The notes under the pieces were generated by a model, which saw only the letters and a program-made list of their open reading frames with translations, had not been told where the DNA came from and made no database searches. Positions 34,966-44,684 of a stretch of 64,000 nucleotides of DNA are shown piece after piece (the stretch's first letter is position 1; each line of letters begins with the position of its first letter). The position numbers and the translations under genes were made by a program. This DNA comes from Poecilobothrus nobilitatus (taxonomy: Eukaryota > Arthropoda > Insecta > Diptera > Dolichopodidae). The DNA lies in contig OX352772.1 of assembly GCA_947095535.1 (NCBI GenBank), positions 170,462,613-170,526,612 of the forward strand, written 5' to 3'.

Positions 34966-36350
34966 TCTCCCTCCTTTGATTTGAAATTCTCCTGAATTTC
35001 GTTACTTATATGAGATATGTTAACAATTTTGTTATTATTAATTTTAAACCATGCTATAAATATAATTAGACACCATATGATATTTTTTTTATTATATTTA
35101 AGTTCTTTGATTTCCTCAATATTTTTAACATGATCTATTACAATGTTTTCAAATGTTAATATTTTTGTAAAATTTTGAGTTAAGCTATTTATTGGATAAT
35201 AATATTTATCTTGTATAGTTTTCTTTTGATTTGAAAATGTTTCCTGATAGAGGTTTATTTTACAATTAAAAAAATTTATGAGATAGTTTTTGTTCAATAT
35301 AATTTTTCTATCATCACAATTTTGATTAACAATTTATTGCGTTTTTTACTAAAATTGATTCATCGTCTAAAATTTCTATTTTTGTTTTATTGTTAAATTT
35401 AAGTTTACATTGGTTATTAAAAATACAATTTTTACTAGCTTTTAAATCTTTTATCATATCATTTTCTACATATGTATAGGTTACATTTTCAATTTTTACG
35501 ACATATTCATTATTTTCATTAATTTCAAAATTTTCTTTATTTGGTAAAGGTGTTATTAGCCTAAGTTCGGTTTGAACATAATTTTGAGGAATCTTAATTG
35601 CTAATATTATTGAATTATCTTCGTAAGTCATTATACCCATTTTTATGAGCTTCAACTTAAAAAAATCAACTTGAAATATTTCGATTTCTTCTGCTGTTAA
35701 TATACTAGGATGAAATATGTTATATTTTGCAGATGCCATATTATCTTGTATTTGATTTATCTTATTTTCTAAATGCCTTAATTTTAAAATCTGATCTATG
35801 TATAAAGAATGAGTTATACTTTGCTTACTAATATCTTTGATTTCGTTAACTACTTTTTCAATTTTAACCCTATCGTTTTCTATTATATTTTTGAGTTCAT
35901 ATATAGTTTCATTAAAGTGACTGTTAATTGAGATTTGTTGGTTCAAACTGGAAATAGAGTTATGATTGTTTTCTTGGATAATTCTTAAATGTTCTAAAAT
36001 GTCTTCCCTATCATCATTGTCCATGGTACCAAAAAGCCATTTACTTGCGGTACCTACTACATTTACCAAGCCTCTCTTTCTTCTTGTAGAAGATGGCATA
36101 ATAGATGCAATTTTTGCCCTAATAATTCTAATTTCAGTTTCTATTAACTTTTTATTTTCAATATCTAAAGAATTTAAGTTAAATTTTAGTTGTGAAAGAA
36201 CGCTGTCTAGTTCCATAGGTTTAATAATATGCAAAACCGTTACACTTTCGTTAGTTATTTCTACTTCCCTTAATTTTATTTGGATGTAACCTACATCTTC
36301 AGATATTGGATTAATGCAAAATTCCAAATATCGTTGGTAACCAACCCATG
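34842..36350 (-). pseudogene. env: env-like glycoprotein of the errantivirus, split frame
   Basis: Envelope-type protein related to the F-like env of insect errantiviruses (family knowledge). The long N-terminal frame (down to 35326, 333 codons from a non-ATG start; usually spliced) contains a basic furin-type site RRKRG near 36070 followed by a glycine-rich hydrophobic stretch and a long helical region, and it closes with a stop at about 35326. The C-terminal part is in another frame (35297-34842) and includes a membrane segment (NIIWCLIIFIAWF) and a short tail that ends inside the LTR. A small insertion or frameshift around 35300-35330 separates the parts, so no full-length product is expected. 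The signal peptide is not visible. Confidence 0.75.
34966..34977 (-). promoter_or_regulatory. polypurine tract
   Basis: AAAGGAGGGAGA on the element strand lies directly against the 3' LTR. It would prime plus-strand DNA synthesis. Confidence 0.85.
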
Positions 36351-36413
36351 TATGTTATTAGAACAATAATTGTGAAAATGTGTAAATTTAAATTAATAAA
36401 ATTTATTTATTCC

Positions 36414-36444
<31 letters not shown>

Positions 36445-36623
36445 TTTAAATTATTTAAGTTTCAATCTAAACACTATTAGTATAGATATCTGCTATTATA
36501 GTTTCCTATAACAACAATATCATGTACTTTTATTACTATAATATTTACTCAATTATTTTTAGGTATTCTAAAAAGAAAGAGTGTTATTGTTTTTATGTAC
36601 TATTTAAATTCTGATATATTTTA
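36351..36623 (-). other. non-coding gap between integrase remnant and env
   Basis: A long T run near 36415-36436 and no coding frame. In errantiviruses this area holds the env splice acceptor; I cannot assign the site. Confidence 0.4.
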
Positions 36624-37068
36624 TTAATCGGTAGCATTACCTGAATTAAAGAATTTAGGGAATCTTTTAATATTAGATATATGGATGTTATTTAAATTCA
36701 TCCTTTTGTATTTAGGTTGCTCTTTATGTCTTACAGCTTTATAATTCTTTATAAAACCTGTAGACCTTTCCTCTTCATACTCTTCTCTTCTTTTATTTAA
36801 TATATTTAAGTTTCTCAATTTTACTGTTTTTAATTTTTCTTTAACTTTTGAGAAGTCCACTGTACGGTTTTGAACTTCTTACGGAATATTTTTTATTGTT
36901 GAGTGAAATCGTTCGTTATAGTTTCTAACAGCTAATTGCATTAATCTTTTGACTGGCATATTTTTATTAACGTATTTGATGGCATATTTTATTTAACGTA
37001 ACGTAACGTAATATTCTGAATTTTTCAGCTAATGAATTATGAAGTCTCTCTATGTCACTATTACCGGT
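36624..37068 (-). pseudogene. integrase C-terminal remnant of pol
   Basis: On the element strand the pol frame changes at about 37065 into NHTGNSDIERLHNSLAEK, the block with the catalytic Glu and following helix of a retroviral integrase. Frameshifts near an ACGTTACGTTACGTT repeat follow, then the C-terminal domain (36860-36624) with STGFIKNYKAVRHKEQPKY and NIKRFPKF. The zinc-binding HHCC domain and both catalytic aspartates are absent. Compared with a full integrase, roughly 600-700 bp is missing between the RNase H tether and this block. Confidence 0.8.
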
Positions 37069-39190
37069 GTGGTTGTTGGGTTTGGTAAGGTAAAACTAAT
37101 CCTGTTTCTACAGTTTTGTTGTTTGTTAATATAATTTGGGACTTATATTTGTTGACAATTTCCTCTTTTATTGGTATATGGTCAAGTTGTTTTTCAATTG
37201 CTGAATGAACAGTTGCCATTGTTACGTCATCTACATCATCTTCAATATTGAAAATACCAAATTCCGGTTCATTATCTTCACTTTTTGCAGACATTTTTAA
37301 AATATTGGAATTTTTATTATTATTCTCTCCCTCGTCAGAATTAACGTCCACGTTTTGTTCTATTCTACTTAAAAAATCTGCTACCCTATTCTCTTTACCT
37401 TTCAAATATTCTATATCGAATTGATATTCTCCTAATTTTAGCAACCACCTCTGGTGTGTTGGAGACATATCTTTCCCTTTATATTTGGAGTGTAAAAATT
37501 TTATAGGCTGATGATCAGTTAATATTTTAAACTTTTTTCCATAGAGATATGGTCTAAAATAATTTACAGACCACATAATAGCCAAAAACTCTTTGTCTGT
37601 CGCAGAATAATTTTTCTCATGGTTGTTAAGAGTTCTAGAGGCAAAACAAACTGGGTGTCCTTCTTGTGACAAAAACGCTCCGATTTCAAAATTAGAAGCA
37701 TCCGTTGTGATAGTAAAAGATTTTTCGAAGTTCGGATATTTTAAAATGGGATGGCTTATAATCAGATTTTTTAATTTTTCAAATGATTCAATATAATTTG
37801 GATCATTAACGTTAATTTTCATATTTTTCTTTAAATATTTTGTAATAGGCTGAGCTACTTTAGCATAATCTTTTACGAATTTTCTATAGTAGCCAGTTAG
37901 TCCTAGAAAACTTTTTATTTGTTTTTGAGTTTTGGGCAATTCTAATTTTTCTATAGCTTGAATTTTATTTGGGTTAGGTTTTAAGCCGTGTTCTGTCAAA
38001 ATATGACCTAGAAACTCAGTTTCTTTTTTCATGAAATTGCATTTGTCTACTTGTATTTTTAAGTTTTTTTCTTCTAAAACTTTAAATATGTCCGAAATGG
38101 CTTTTACATGTTCTTGTGAACTTGTGCTAAATATCAGTATGTCATCCAGGTACACAACACAAGTTTTATTTATGTAGTCTCTTAGTATTTCGTTCATTAG
38201 TCTTTGGAATGTCGCTGGGGCATTTTTTAACCCAAACGGCATTCTATTGAACTCATAAAGTCCATGTGGTGTCACAAATGCAGTTTTCTTTTTATCAGTT
38301 TCTTTAATTAAGATTTGATGATATCCTTTTGCCAGGTCGATAGTTGTAAAGTATAGCGCTTTACCTAATTTATCTAATATAGAATCTATGTTTGGCAAAG
38401 GAAATTTATCATCGACCGTAACTTCATTTAATTTTCTATAATCTATAACTATCCGATATATCTTTTTGCCCGAGTTGTCGATTTTTTTGGGTACTACTAT
38501 GAGAGGACTAGTATATCTGGAGTTACTTTTTCTTATTATACCTTGTTCCTCAATTTCCTTAATTTGTTTTCTAACTTCTTCCTCATGCTGAGGTGGGAAT
38601 CGATATAATTTAGAATTTATAGATTGCTCTGTTGTAGTATGAATTTCATGTTTTATTTCAGGGGTACTTGTAAGTTTATCTCCTTCTTTATAAAATAAAC
38701 TACTAAATCTTTTTGTAATTTTCTCTAATTGTCTAAGTTCTTCTGAATTTAAATGGTCTATCTTAATTAAATTTTTACTAATATCTATTGGTTCTAAGGA
38801 ATATATTTCATTTAATTGATATGGACTATTAACAAACTTAATATTTTGATTATTTAAGTTAATAAATCCTTCTTCTAGGTTTATTATTGCATCGAGACTT
38901 TTAAGTAGATCGGCTCCTATTATGAACTGATACTTTCTATTCGGCAATGTTTTCTCTTTCCATCTAATTCGAGCATTTTTAGGGGCTTTTATTTCATAAG
39001 GTGCTGGTGTATGAACTTCCCATTTTATAGAATCCTTTCCATTTATTGTAGAAAAATGAATAGGAGAGATTTCTAATTTTTTGAAACCTAATACCCTATC
39101 ATCAATTAAACTACAAGTAGTTCCTGTATCTATAAGAGCTAAATATGAATTATTATTAATAGTAAATTTTATCATGGGTAACTCATCCAA
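37061..39190 (-). CDS. pol: errantivirus pol: protease, reverse transcriptase, RNase H
   Basis: A 709-codon open frame starting MDELPMIKFTINNNSYLALI. The aspartic protease has ALIDTGTTCSLID. RT (from about residue 200) has FTTIDLAKGYHQI and the active site VVYLDDILIF. RNase H follows with TITTDASNFEIGAFLSQEG, KEFLAIMWSVNYFRPYLYG and ILTDHQPIKFL, then the tether ending in NRVADFLSRIE. Up to that point every catalytic motif is intact. The last about 20 codons (LVLPYQTQQPHR) run across the deletion junction, so integrase is not made in frame. In the family, pol is expressed by frameshifting from gag, which ends just upstream. Confidence 0.9.
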   Translation of the reverse strand: MDELPMIKFTINNNSYLALIDTGTTCSLIDDRVLGFKKLEISPIHFSTINGKDSIKWEVHTPAPYEIKAPKNARIRWKEKTLPNRKYQFIIGADLLKSLDAIINLEEGFINLNNQNIKFVNSPYQLNEIYSLEPIDISKNLIKIDHLNSEELRQLEKITKRFSSLFYKEGDKLTSTPEIKHEIHTTTEQSINSKLYRFPPQHEEEVRKQIKEIEEQGIIRKSNSRYTSPLIVVPKKIDNSGKKIYRIVIDYRKLNEVTVDDKFPLPNIDSILDKLGKALYFTTIDLAKGYHQILIKETDKKKTAFVTPHGLYEFNRMPFGLKNAPATFQRLMNEILRDYINKTCVVYLDDILIFSTSSQEHVKAISDIFKVLEEKNLKIQVDKCNFMKKETEFLGHILTEHGLKPNPNKIQAIEKLELPKTQKQIKSFLGLTGYYRKFVKDYAKVAQPITKYLKKNMKINVNDPNYIESFEKLKNLIISHPILKYPNFEKSFTITTDASNFEIGAFLSQEGHPVCFASRTLNNHEKNYSATDKEFLAIMWSVNYFRPYLYGKKFKILTDHQPIKFLHSKYKGKDMSPTHQRWLLKLGEYQFDIEYLKGKENRVADFLSRIEQNVDVNSDEGENNNKNSNILKMSAKSEDNEPEFGIFNIEDDVDDVTMATVHSAIEKQLDHIPIKEEIVNKYKSQIILTNNKTVETGLVLPYQTQQPHR

Positions 39191-39193
39191 GGC

Positions 39194-39930
39194 TAGTTCA
39201 TAAAAAACTCGACATTGTTAGTCTCGGCTTTATTTTCTAATTTAGGGTTCGAATTACACTCACAATTAGAATTAAAATTAGATGTCGATTGTATATTATC
39301 GACTTCCATTGGCACTGCTTGCCTATATTGCCCTGAATTATTATTTTGATAGTAATTTTTATTAAATTGCCTAGAGTTAGAATTATTTTGAAAATTTTGT
39401 TTATTATAATTTTGTTGTCGATATTGACCTGAATTATTATTTTGATAAAAGTTTTTATTAAATTGCTTAGAATTATAATTATTTTGAGAATCTTTATTAT
39501 AACAGTTATTTGAACTATTTGGTTTAGCATAAAAATTATTTAAATTATTCTGATCATTATTTTTATTTCTTTGATTATTAAATTTATTTTGATAAAAATT
39601 TTTACTTTTATTTCTATTTTGATTATTATAATTATTATTAGATTTTTTAAATTCTGGCTTAATGCAACAATCTTCAAATTTTCTTTTATTTATGATTTAT
39701 TATTATTTCATTTAAATTTTTTTCCTCAAAAATTCTATCTAAAAGAGTTCCTTGTGCCATTTCTTTAATGGTGTTAACAAGGAAGGTATCAATATTACTT
39801 AAATCTATATAATTGCTATCTTTATAGTAGATTTTTAGCTCATCGGCTTTATATTTTAAGTTCTGAATTTCTAATATTAATTCACTTACTGTGTTTATCC
39901 TTAATTATCCGATTTTTACAGTATTGATCC
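39194..39930 (-). pseudogene. gag: errantivirus gag, N-terminally deleted
   Basis: Structural polyprotein remnant. On the element strand it begins in the middle of a capsid-like region (INTVSELILEIQNLKYKADE near 39895; TIKEMAQGTLLDRIFEEKN near 39755), breaks frame at about 39700, and continues as an Asn/Gln-rich nucleocapsid tail (repeats of the type QNNNSGQYRQ and RQFNKNYYQ) up to the stop near 39194, a few bases before pol. No CCHC knuckle, as usual for this group. About 230 codons remain; family members have 400 or more, so the N-terminal half is deleted between here and the leader. Confidence 0.7.
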
Positions 39931-40313
39931 AATCTATCACGTTTTTTCATTCACAATAAACAAAAAATATTTTGTTTTTATTTTTATAATATTACTAAGT
40001 GTGTATTAATTATTAACAAGGCTTACGGTTTTAATTTTTAACAGCTTTATTAACTTAATTTTACAATTTTATTATTGTTTTTTTTTTTGTATATTAAATG
40101 TTTTCGTAACACAAATAATTTTAATGTTTATTAACTGTTTTTCCTCTGATAGAGATCATAAGAGGTAATTAATTTAACACTTTTGTATTATTTGATTTTA
40201 CAACAATATATATATACATAAGTATGTATAAATATTTTTTTTATAATAAAGTTTAATTTATATTATAAAAATTAACGTTCGTATCACTGGATAATTAATT
40301 TTAATTTATAATT
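39931..40313 (-). other. 5' leader of the errantivirus
   Basis: AT-rich untranslated leader between primer site and the truncated gag; no open frame. The junction of the gag deletion probably lies near 39905-39930. Confidence 0.5.
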
Positions 40314-40331
40314 ATCCTACCGACTGCGCCA
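40314..40331 (-). promoter_or_regulatory. primer-binding site, tRNA-Ser type
   Basis: TGGCGCAGTCGGTAGGAT on the element strand lies directly inside the 5' LTR. This is the serine-tRNA complement used by the 17.6/297-type errantiviruses; gypsy itself uses tRNA-Lys. Confidence 0.85.
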
Positions 40332-40845
40332 AATTTGTATTTATAAAAATAAATATTGTTATTTTTTTTATAATGAATTAAAAAACGGTTTATTTTAATG
40401 TTGTTGTTATATTTAATTTTATTGAACTTTACTGTTGTGTTTTATGTACATAACTGAATTTCTTATTTCTAAAATTTTGTAACTGTACTTCAATATTTTC
40501 GATTATCAGCAATATTGATCATTTTATAAAAACTAAAAAGATACACATATTGAACGGTCAGCAATATATTCATTTTAATAATATTCTGTACATGTGTTTT
40601 TCAGTGGATATTCCATATACATATTTTTAAGTATACAAAAAGTATTTCATTTCAATATTGCTCAATAATCAAGAATACGAAGTACAATTTTACATTGTCA
40701 ACGTATTACATATTTGTTTTGTTAAAAATTTGAATTTAACAGGTTATTAACACTTGAAAGTATTTTATCATAGTTATCAGTTTTTATTTCAATTTTATTA
40801 GGAGGATCTAGGATTTTGTTCGAAAGTGAACAGTTATACATAACT
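40332..40845 (-). repeat. 5' LTR of the errantivirus-type element
   Basis: Element-strand start AGTTATGTATAACTG. It should hold the promoter; no TATA box can be singled out in this AT-rich sequence. Almost identical to 34451-34965. Confidence 0.95.
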
Positions 40846-41711
40846 CGCGTGCGCATATTAATGTTATTAAGTTTTATGCAAATGAGCTCGCAACAAAGGT
40901 GTTTGAACTTTTAAGGAATGTTGTTCACGACAAAAGTGATTGAACTTTAAAAGAATGTCGTTGGCGCGTGTGCATATAAAAAAAGTTGTTTATTGTTTAT
41001 TGTTTTTTTTTTTTATTTTTTTTTTTAGTTTGAAAGCTTTTTTTCTTGTTAGTAATTTTGAAGGTCAACTGGTTAACGTAGAACAAGTAAGTGCAATGAT
41101 GTTGTTGTGCTAGTATAGTAACATAGATTATTGTAAATAACAAGAATTTATTTTATATTTTAATAAAAAGATTTTACGGCCAACCAGTTATTGTAATAAT
41201 ATTAACGCAAAAATGCAGTTATTATTTATGAGATAAATAAAATGCAGATATTGACTTTGTTATTGTATCTTAGTTTCAAAGTAATTTAAAGTAAAGGATG
41301 TATATATAAAATGGTGAGGGAAAAAAAGTTGTATTTAGTGTTTAATTGTTATGTTTAAGAAAAAATGTTTTTAATATAGAACCACATATTTTTTATGTTC
41401 TTGCAAATTACTTCGTATTATGCAAATTTGAGGCATGAAACAAAACACTAACAAAATGTGAAAATATAAGTGAAAAAACAAAATGTGATAAATAATAGTA
41501 AAACTAAAAAAATAAAAAAAAGGTAAATTAAGTTTCATATAATATAGTTTTTATTTACTCAAGAATTGTGATCTTTATCAAAATTAATCATCTTTGAAAG
41601 AAAAAATTTGGCACATGTTTACTGATTTTTTGAGAACTATATATAGAAACTATTGTATAAAAAATAAAAATTAAATAGATTAAAAAATACGTAAAATTTT
41701 TAATAAAAAAC
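40846..41711. other. non-coding flank with recurring blocks
   Basis: Contains two copies of the AAATGAGCTCG / GTTGGCGCGTGTGCATAT block (about 40875-40975) and a block around 41023-41150 (GAAAGCTTTTTTTCTTG, then GAAGGTCAACTGGTTAA, then GTATAGTAACATA) that recurs in direct orientation at about 61630-61720 and 61820-61870. No coding sequence. Confidence 0.55.
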
Positions 41712-42112
41712 AAAATAACTTTAAACTTTACATTTTATTTATTTTACATTTTATTCCTTTTACTTTACAAACAGCCGTTTCAGTTTGAGTTTTAGTGGAA
41801 AATTAAGCATGTATCAACGATCTTAGATTTTGAATAGACTATATTATATTAGAAAAATGTAGTGTTATGAAATTATCAAAAATACCCTATAGTATGTAGT
41901 GAATGTTATGGTTTTGCGATAAAAATTAAAAAATGTTAATTAAATGCACATTAACTTGATTATTTCAAGCTATTTTAATTATTTTTTTTAGAGTATGGAA
42001 TGTTAAAGTAATATAAGAATTTATTTACAGTAATGTGCAATAAGTGATTAACCTTAAAATTAGTATTATTGCAATTATTTATGTGTGCAATTGTTCATAA
42101 TAACAAGTAACT

Positions 42113-42265
42113 ATGGAAACCTATGATGAGACTCTTGTAAGAAAACATCAAGAAATCTTATTCAAGATGATAAGTCATTATAACGAAGTGGAGGAAAACA
42201 TTATAAATTGTGAAGCAGATATTAAAAATTTCGAAAAACTCTTATCATCGGCCCAGAAAACATGA
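42113..42265 (+). CDS. short unknown ORF before PolB-like ORF (copy A)
   Basis: 50 codons, starting METYDETLVRKHQEILFKMI; mostly charged and likely one or two helices (heptad-like spacing of I, L and V). It ends in TGA at 42263-42265, which overlaps the ATG of the next frame (ATGA). In copy B the TGA is TGG and the frame runs 12 codons further. The protein is almost unchanged between copies, but so is the DNA. I do not recognise a family. Confidence 0.45.
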   Translation: METYDETLVRKHQEILFKMISHYNEVEENIINCEADIKNFEKLLSSAQKT

Positions 42266-42489
42266 ACAAAATTTCATTTAACTTCAGACTGGGTAAACTG
42301 AAATCGTTTGCTCGAATATTTAATGGATTCAAGTCTTTCAGAAGAGGTGGTGAATCTGGGGCATCATCTTCATCATCATGTCAACGTTTGGTCTGGGAAG
42401 ATCTACAACATTCAGTTTTAAAAAACAGTATTCGATCAGGAGTAATTACTAACTTATATTACTGTGAAACGAAAATGTTCTTTCAATAA
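42262..42489 (+). pseudogene. PolB-like N-terminal fragment (copy A, truncated)
   Basis: Starts MNKISFNFRLGKLKSFARIF, then a Ser-rich patch and LVWEDLQHSVLKN, then VITNLYYCETKMF, and stops at 42489 where a deletion joins it to sequence equivalent to 56830 in copy B. See the copy B entry for the family argument. Confidence 0.5.
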
Positions 42490-42799
42490 TGTTAATTAAA
42501 TGCATTTTAACTTGATTATTTTATGTTATATGTATAAAATCTTGACTAAAATGACAAATGAACTTAATCATAAACTTGATTTGAATACAGAATTAAATAT
42601 ATGCAAAATGAAAAAAACCTTTTTGAGATAAATGCATTTTATTAAAATCATATTATTACCTTTACTAAAATAAAAAAGCAAAAATAAAATGCACAAATAA
42701 AAAAAATTAAAATATCTTAAATATTTGTAGAATATTAAGTAATATCTTCTTCGTTTATCCATGAATCATGCTTTTTATCAATACCAAGCCATCTAACTA

Positions 42800-43035
42800 A
42801 AACTTAATTTCCTTTTCTTTGGTGTTAATTCAAGCTCATAAAAAGAACCGATTATTGGAATATTTCTGTAATCAAGTAAATTGTATGTTATTGGGTGAGT
42901 TCTTTTAATTTTGCAATTGTAAATATTTCCGTTGACCAGTTGGGTTGATGCCTAATCTTTGCAAAAATACCTACCTCTAAATTTATTTATACTAACATAT
43001 TCACCAACTTTATATTTTGCTTTAAAACACTTTTA
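42800..43035 (-). pseudogene. Polinton-type integrase C-terminal domain (copy A)
   Basis: Minus-strand peptides YKVGEYV, NIYNCKIKRTHPITYNLLD and YRNIPIIGSFYELELTP are the SH3/chromo-type tail of Maverick/Polinton integrases (family pattern: PxWxTEIFxI, then TNPVTYLLED, then IxGxFYExEL). Frameshifts and a stop lie near 42955. The catalytic core lies 800 bp away at 43839-44265, separated by a GTCY-repeat insertion. Confidence 0.75.
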
Positions 43036-43086
43036 ATTTATTGTAGACAGTTTTTAATAGTACTTTTTCGTTTTTCTTTGTGATTT

Positions 43087-43290
43087 TTATACCCGTACGA
43101 CAGGATCGGGTATAATAAAATTACTCCTCCGTTTGTAACACCTCGAAATAAGTGAGCTAGATATACCTTCAAAGGTATAGATCGGATCAGAAAAAAATTC
43201 TAAGTCGCTTGAGCCATGTCCGTCCGTCCGTCCGTCAGCACGCTAACTCAAAAACTAAGAAAGCTAGAATCTCGAAATTTAAAAAACTTC
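43087..43290. repeat. mini-me-like dispersed repeat with GTCC cluster
   Basis: TATACCCGTACGACAGGATC, then ATAAAATTACTCCTCCG and AGCCATGTCCGTCCGTCC. The order (a TATACCCG start, a conserved core, then a GTCY cluster) resembles mini-me/GTCY elements of flies (from memory). It lies inside the integrase gene. A related copy is at 57546-57800. Confidence 0.5.
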
Positions 43291-43838
43291 GGGTAGCTCG
43301 TATATGTCACTTATGAATGAATGATAAGAGTATAGATGTATATTATATATTATATTATCGCCGAATTTACATAAATACATCGCCGTATTTACATAAATAC
43401 ATATATGTATTTTATTGTTCTTATAAGAAATTATTTTATGAATGGAAATATTTTTAGAGAAATATTGCAATGTATGGCGATATACTTATAACAATATAAA
43501 TATACTATGTGCGATTTAATATAATATAATATTTAAAATTATATTTACTATTTTGTAATTTAATATACATTTACCGCTTTGTATTATATGGTACTATAGA
43601 ATATTTAAAAAGTTTTGGATTGATAATCGTTATGTGGAAGGTTCGAATCTGCTTTTGAAGAATGTATAAACATATAGTTTGAATATATCTACAACCTATC
43701 TATATCTATACCTACATACCAACCTATCTATCTATATACCATATAGTTCTAAAAATTATAAAATTCACCCAAATTATTTTAAAATACTAATATATTAAAA
43801 AAATAATATTGTAAGCAGAGTAACAGGCTGTGAACATA

Positions 43839-44265
43839 CTAACGGTTCGTAAGGGTATCTAAGAGTTGACAAAGGCAACTGTATTCTTTCTCGTTCAAAG
43901 TACGTTTAAAATGTTCTACTGTAGAAGCTTTCATTTCAGAATATGTATGATTAATTTTTTTTTCCATAAGTTTTCTAAATTCTTTGTTGAAAAACTCTTT
44001 ACCTTGATCAGATTGAATATTTTTTGGGAGTGTTCCAGCCCGTTTAAAAATGTTTTGCATTTTTAGTTTTAATTGGTTCAGCATAAGTATATTTCGAAAA
44101 GATGTCTATTACAGTTCATAAATAATTATTTCCTTTGTTAAACTTTGCATATGGAATCATTTCTACTAAATCGATTTGCCATGTATCGTTTAAACCTTTT
44201 TGAATAAATTTTCTTCGACGAAAGTTTCGTCTGGCTGGTCTATGTATTTTCGATATTATTTGTGC
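43839..44265 (-). pseudogene. Polinton-type DDE integrase core (copy A)
   Basis: The integrase would join element ends to target DNA. Minus-strand peptides in order: RPARRNFRRRKFIQKGLND, TWQIDLVEMIPYAKF (first Asp), TVIDIFSKYTYAEPIK, then in the next frame NIQSDQGKEFFNKEF (second Asp) and SEMKASTVEHFKRTLNEKE (Glu). All three catalytic residues are kept. A TGA in front of TVID (about 44125) and a frameshift near 44060 are shared with copy B, so the gene was already dead before the duplication. The frame ends at LLDTLTNR, 43839. Confidence 0.8.
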
Positions 44266-44684
44266 CATTGACATTATGCTTGTACCATTTAATCAAATTT
44301 TTCAATTCTATTTTATAATTATCTATAGAGCAACAGTTGCATGTATCCAGTCCAAAACGAGTTCCATAAATTGACGTAAATTTTTCTGTTGTTGAAAGAT
44401 CTTTAATGTATACATGTGAAAAAATACTGCCTTTTATAAATAGATTACTTGTAAATTTCAGGTGATAAAGTAATTATAAGTAATATTATTCAACAAAATT
44501 TCTTTCATAAATATTGGTTTCTTCGTATAAATAATGCTAACATTTTTAACATTTTAATTATACTCTTGTAAATATTGCTATACAAAGGTTTTTAAATTAA
44601 TTTAAAAAATGCATGATATTGACCGAATAATATACAACGAAGAAAAAACTCTGCGGAGAGAATTATTTCGTTTTATAAATACTA

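Larger units (their letters stand above)
34451..40845 (-). mobile_element. errantivirus-type LTR retrotransposon, young but internally deleted
   Basis: A minus-strand element with paired LTRs, a tRNA-Ser-type primer site, polypurine tract, partial gag, pol with protease-RT-RNase H, a crippled integrase and an env-like ORF. LTRs start AGTTAT and end with AATT on the element strand, as in insect errantiviruses (gypsy/17.6/297/ZAM group). It is 6.4 kb, shorter than the usual 7-8.5 kb. The flanks are an alternating purine-pyrimidine GC stretch (left GCGCGTGTGCG, right CGCGTGCGCAT), a target type known for some errantiviruses; an exact 4-6 bp duplication is not clear. Confidence 0.9.

Noticed and set aside
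35966..36289. 107-codon plus-strand open frame
   Set aside because: It is antisense to the env-like gene, which has clear motifs.
39237..39530. 97-codon Ile/Asn-rich open frame on the minus strand
   Set aside because: It is the out-of-frame shadow of the Asn/Gln-rich end of gag.
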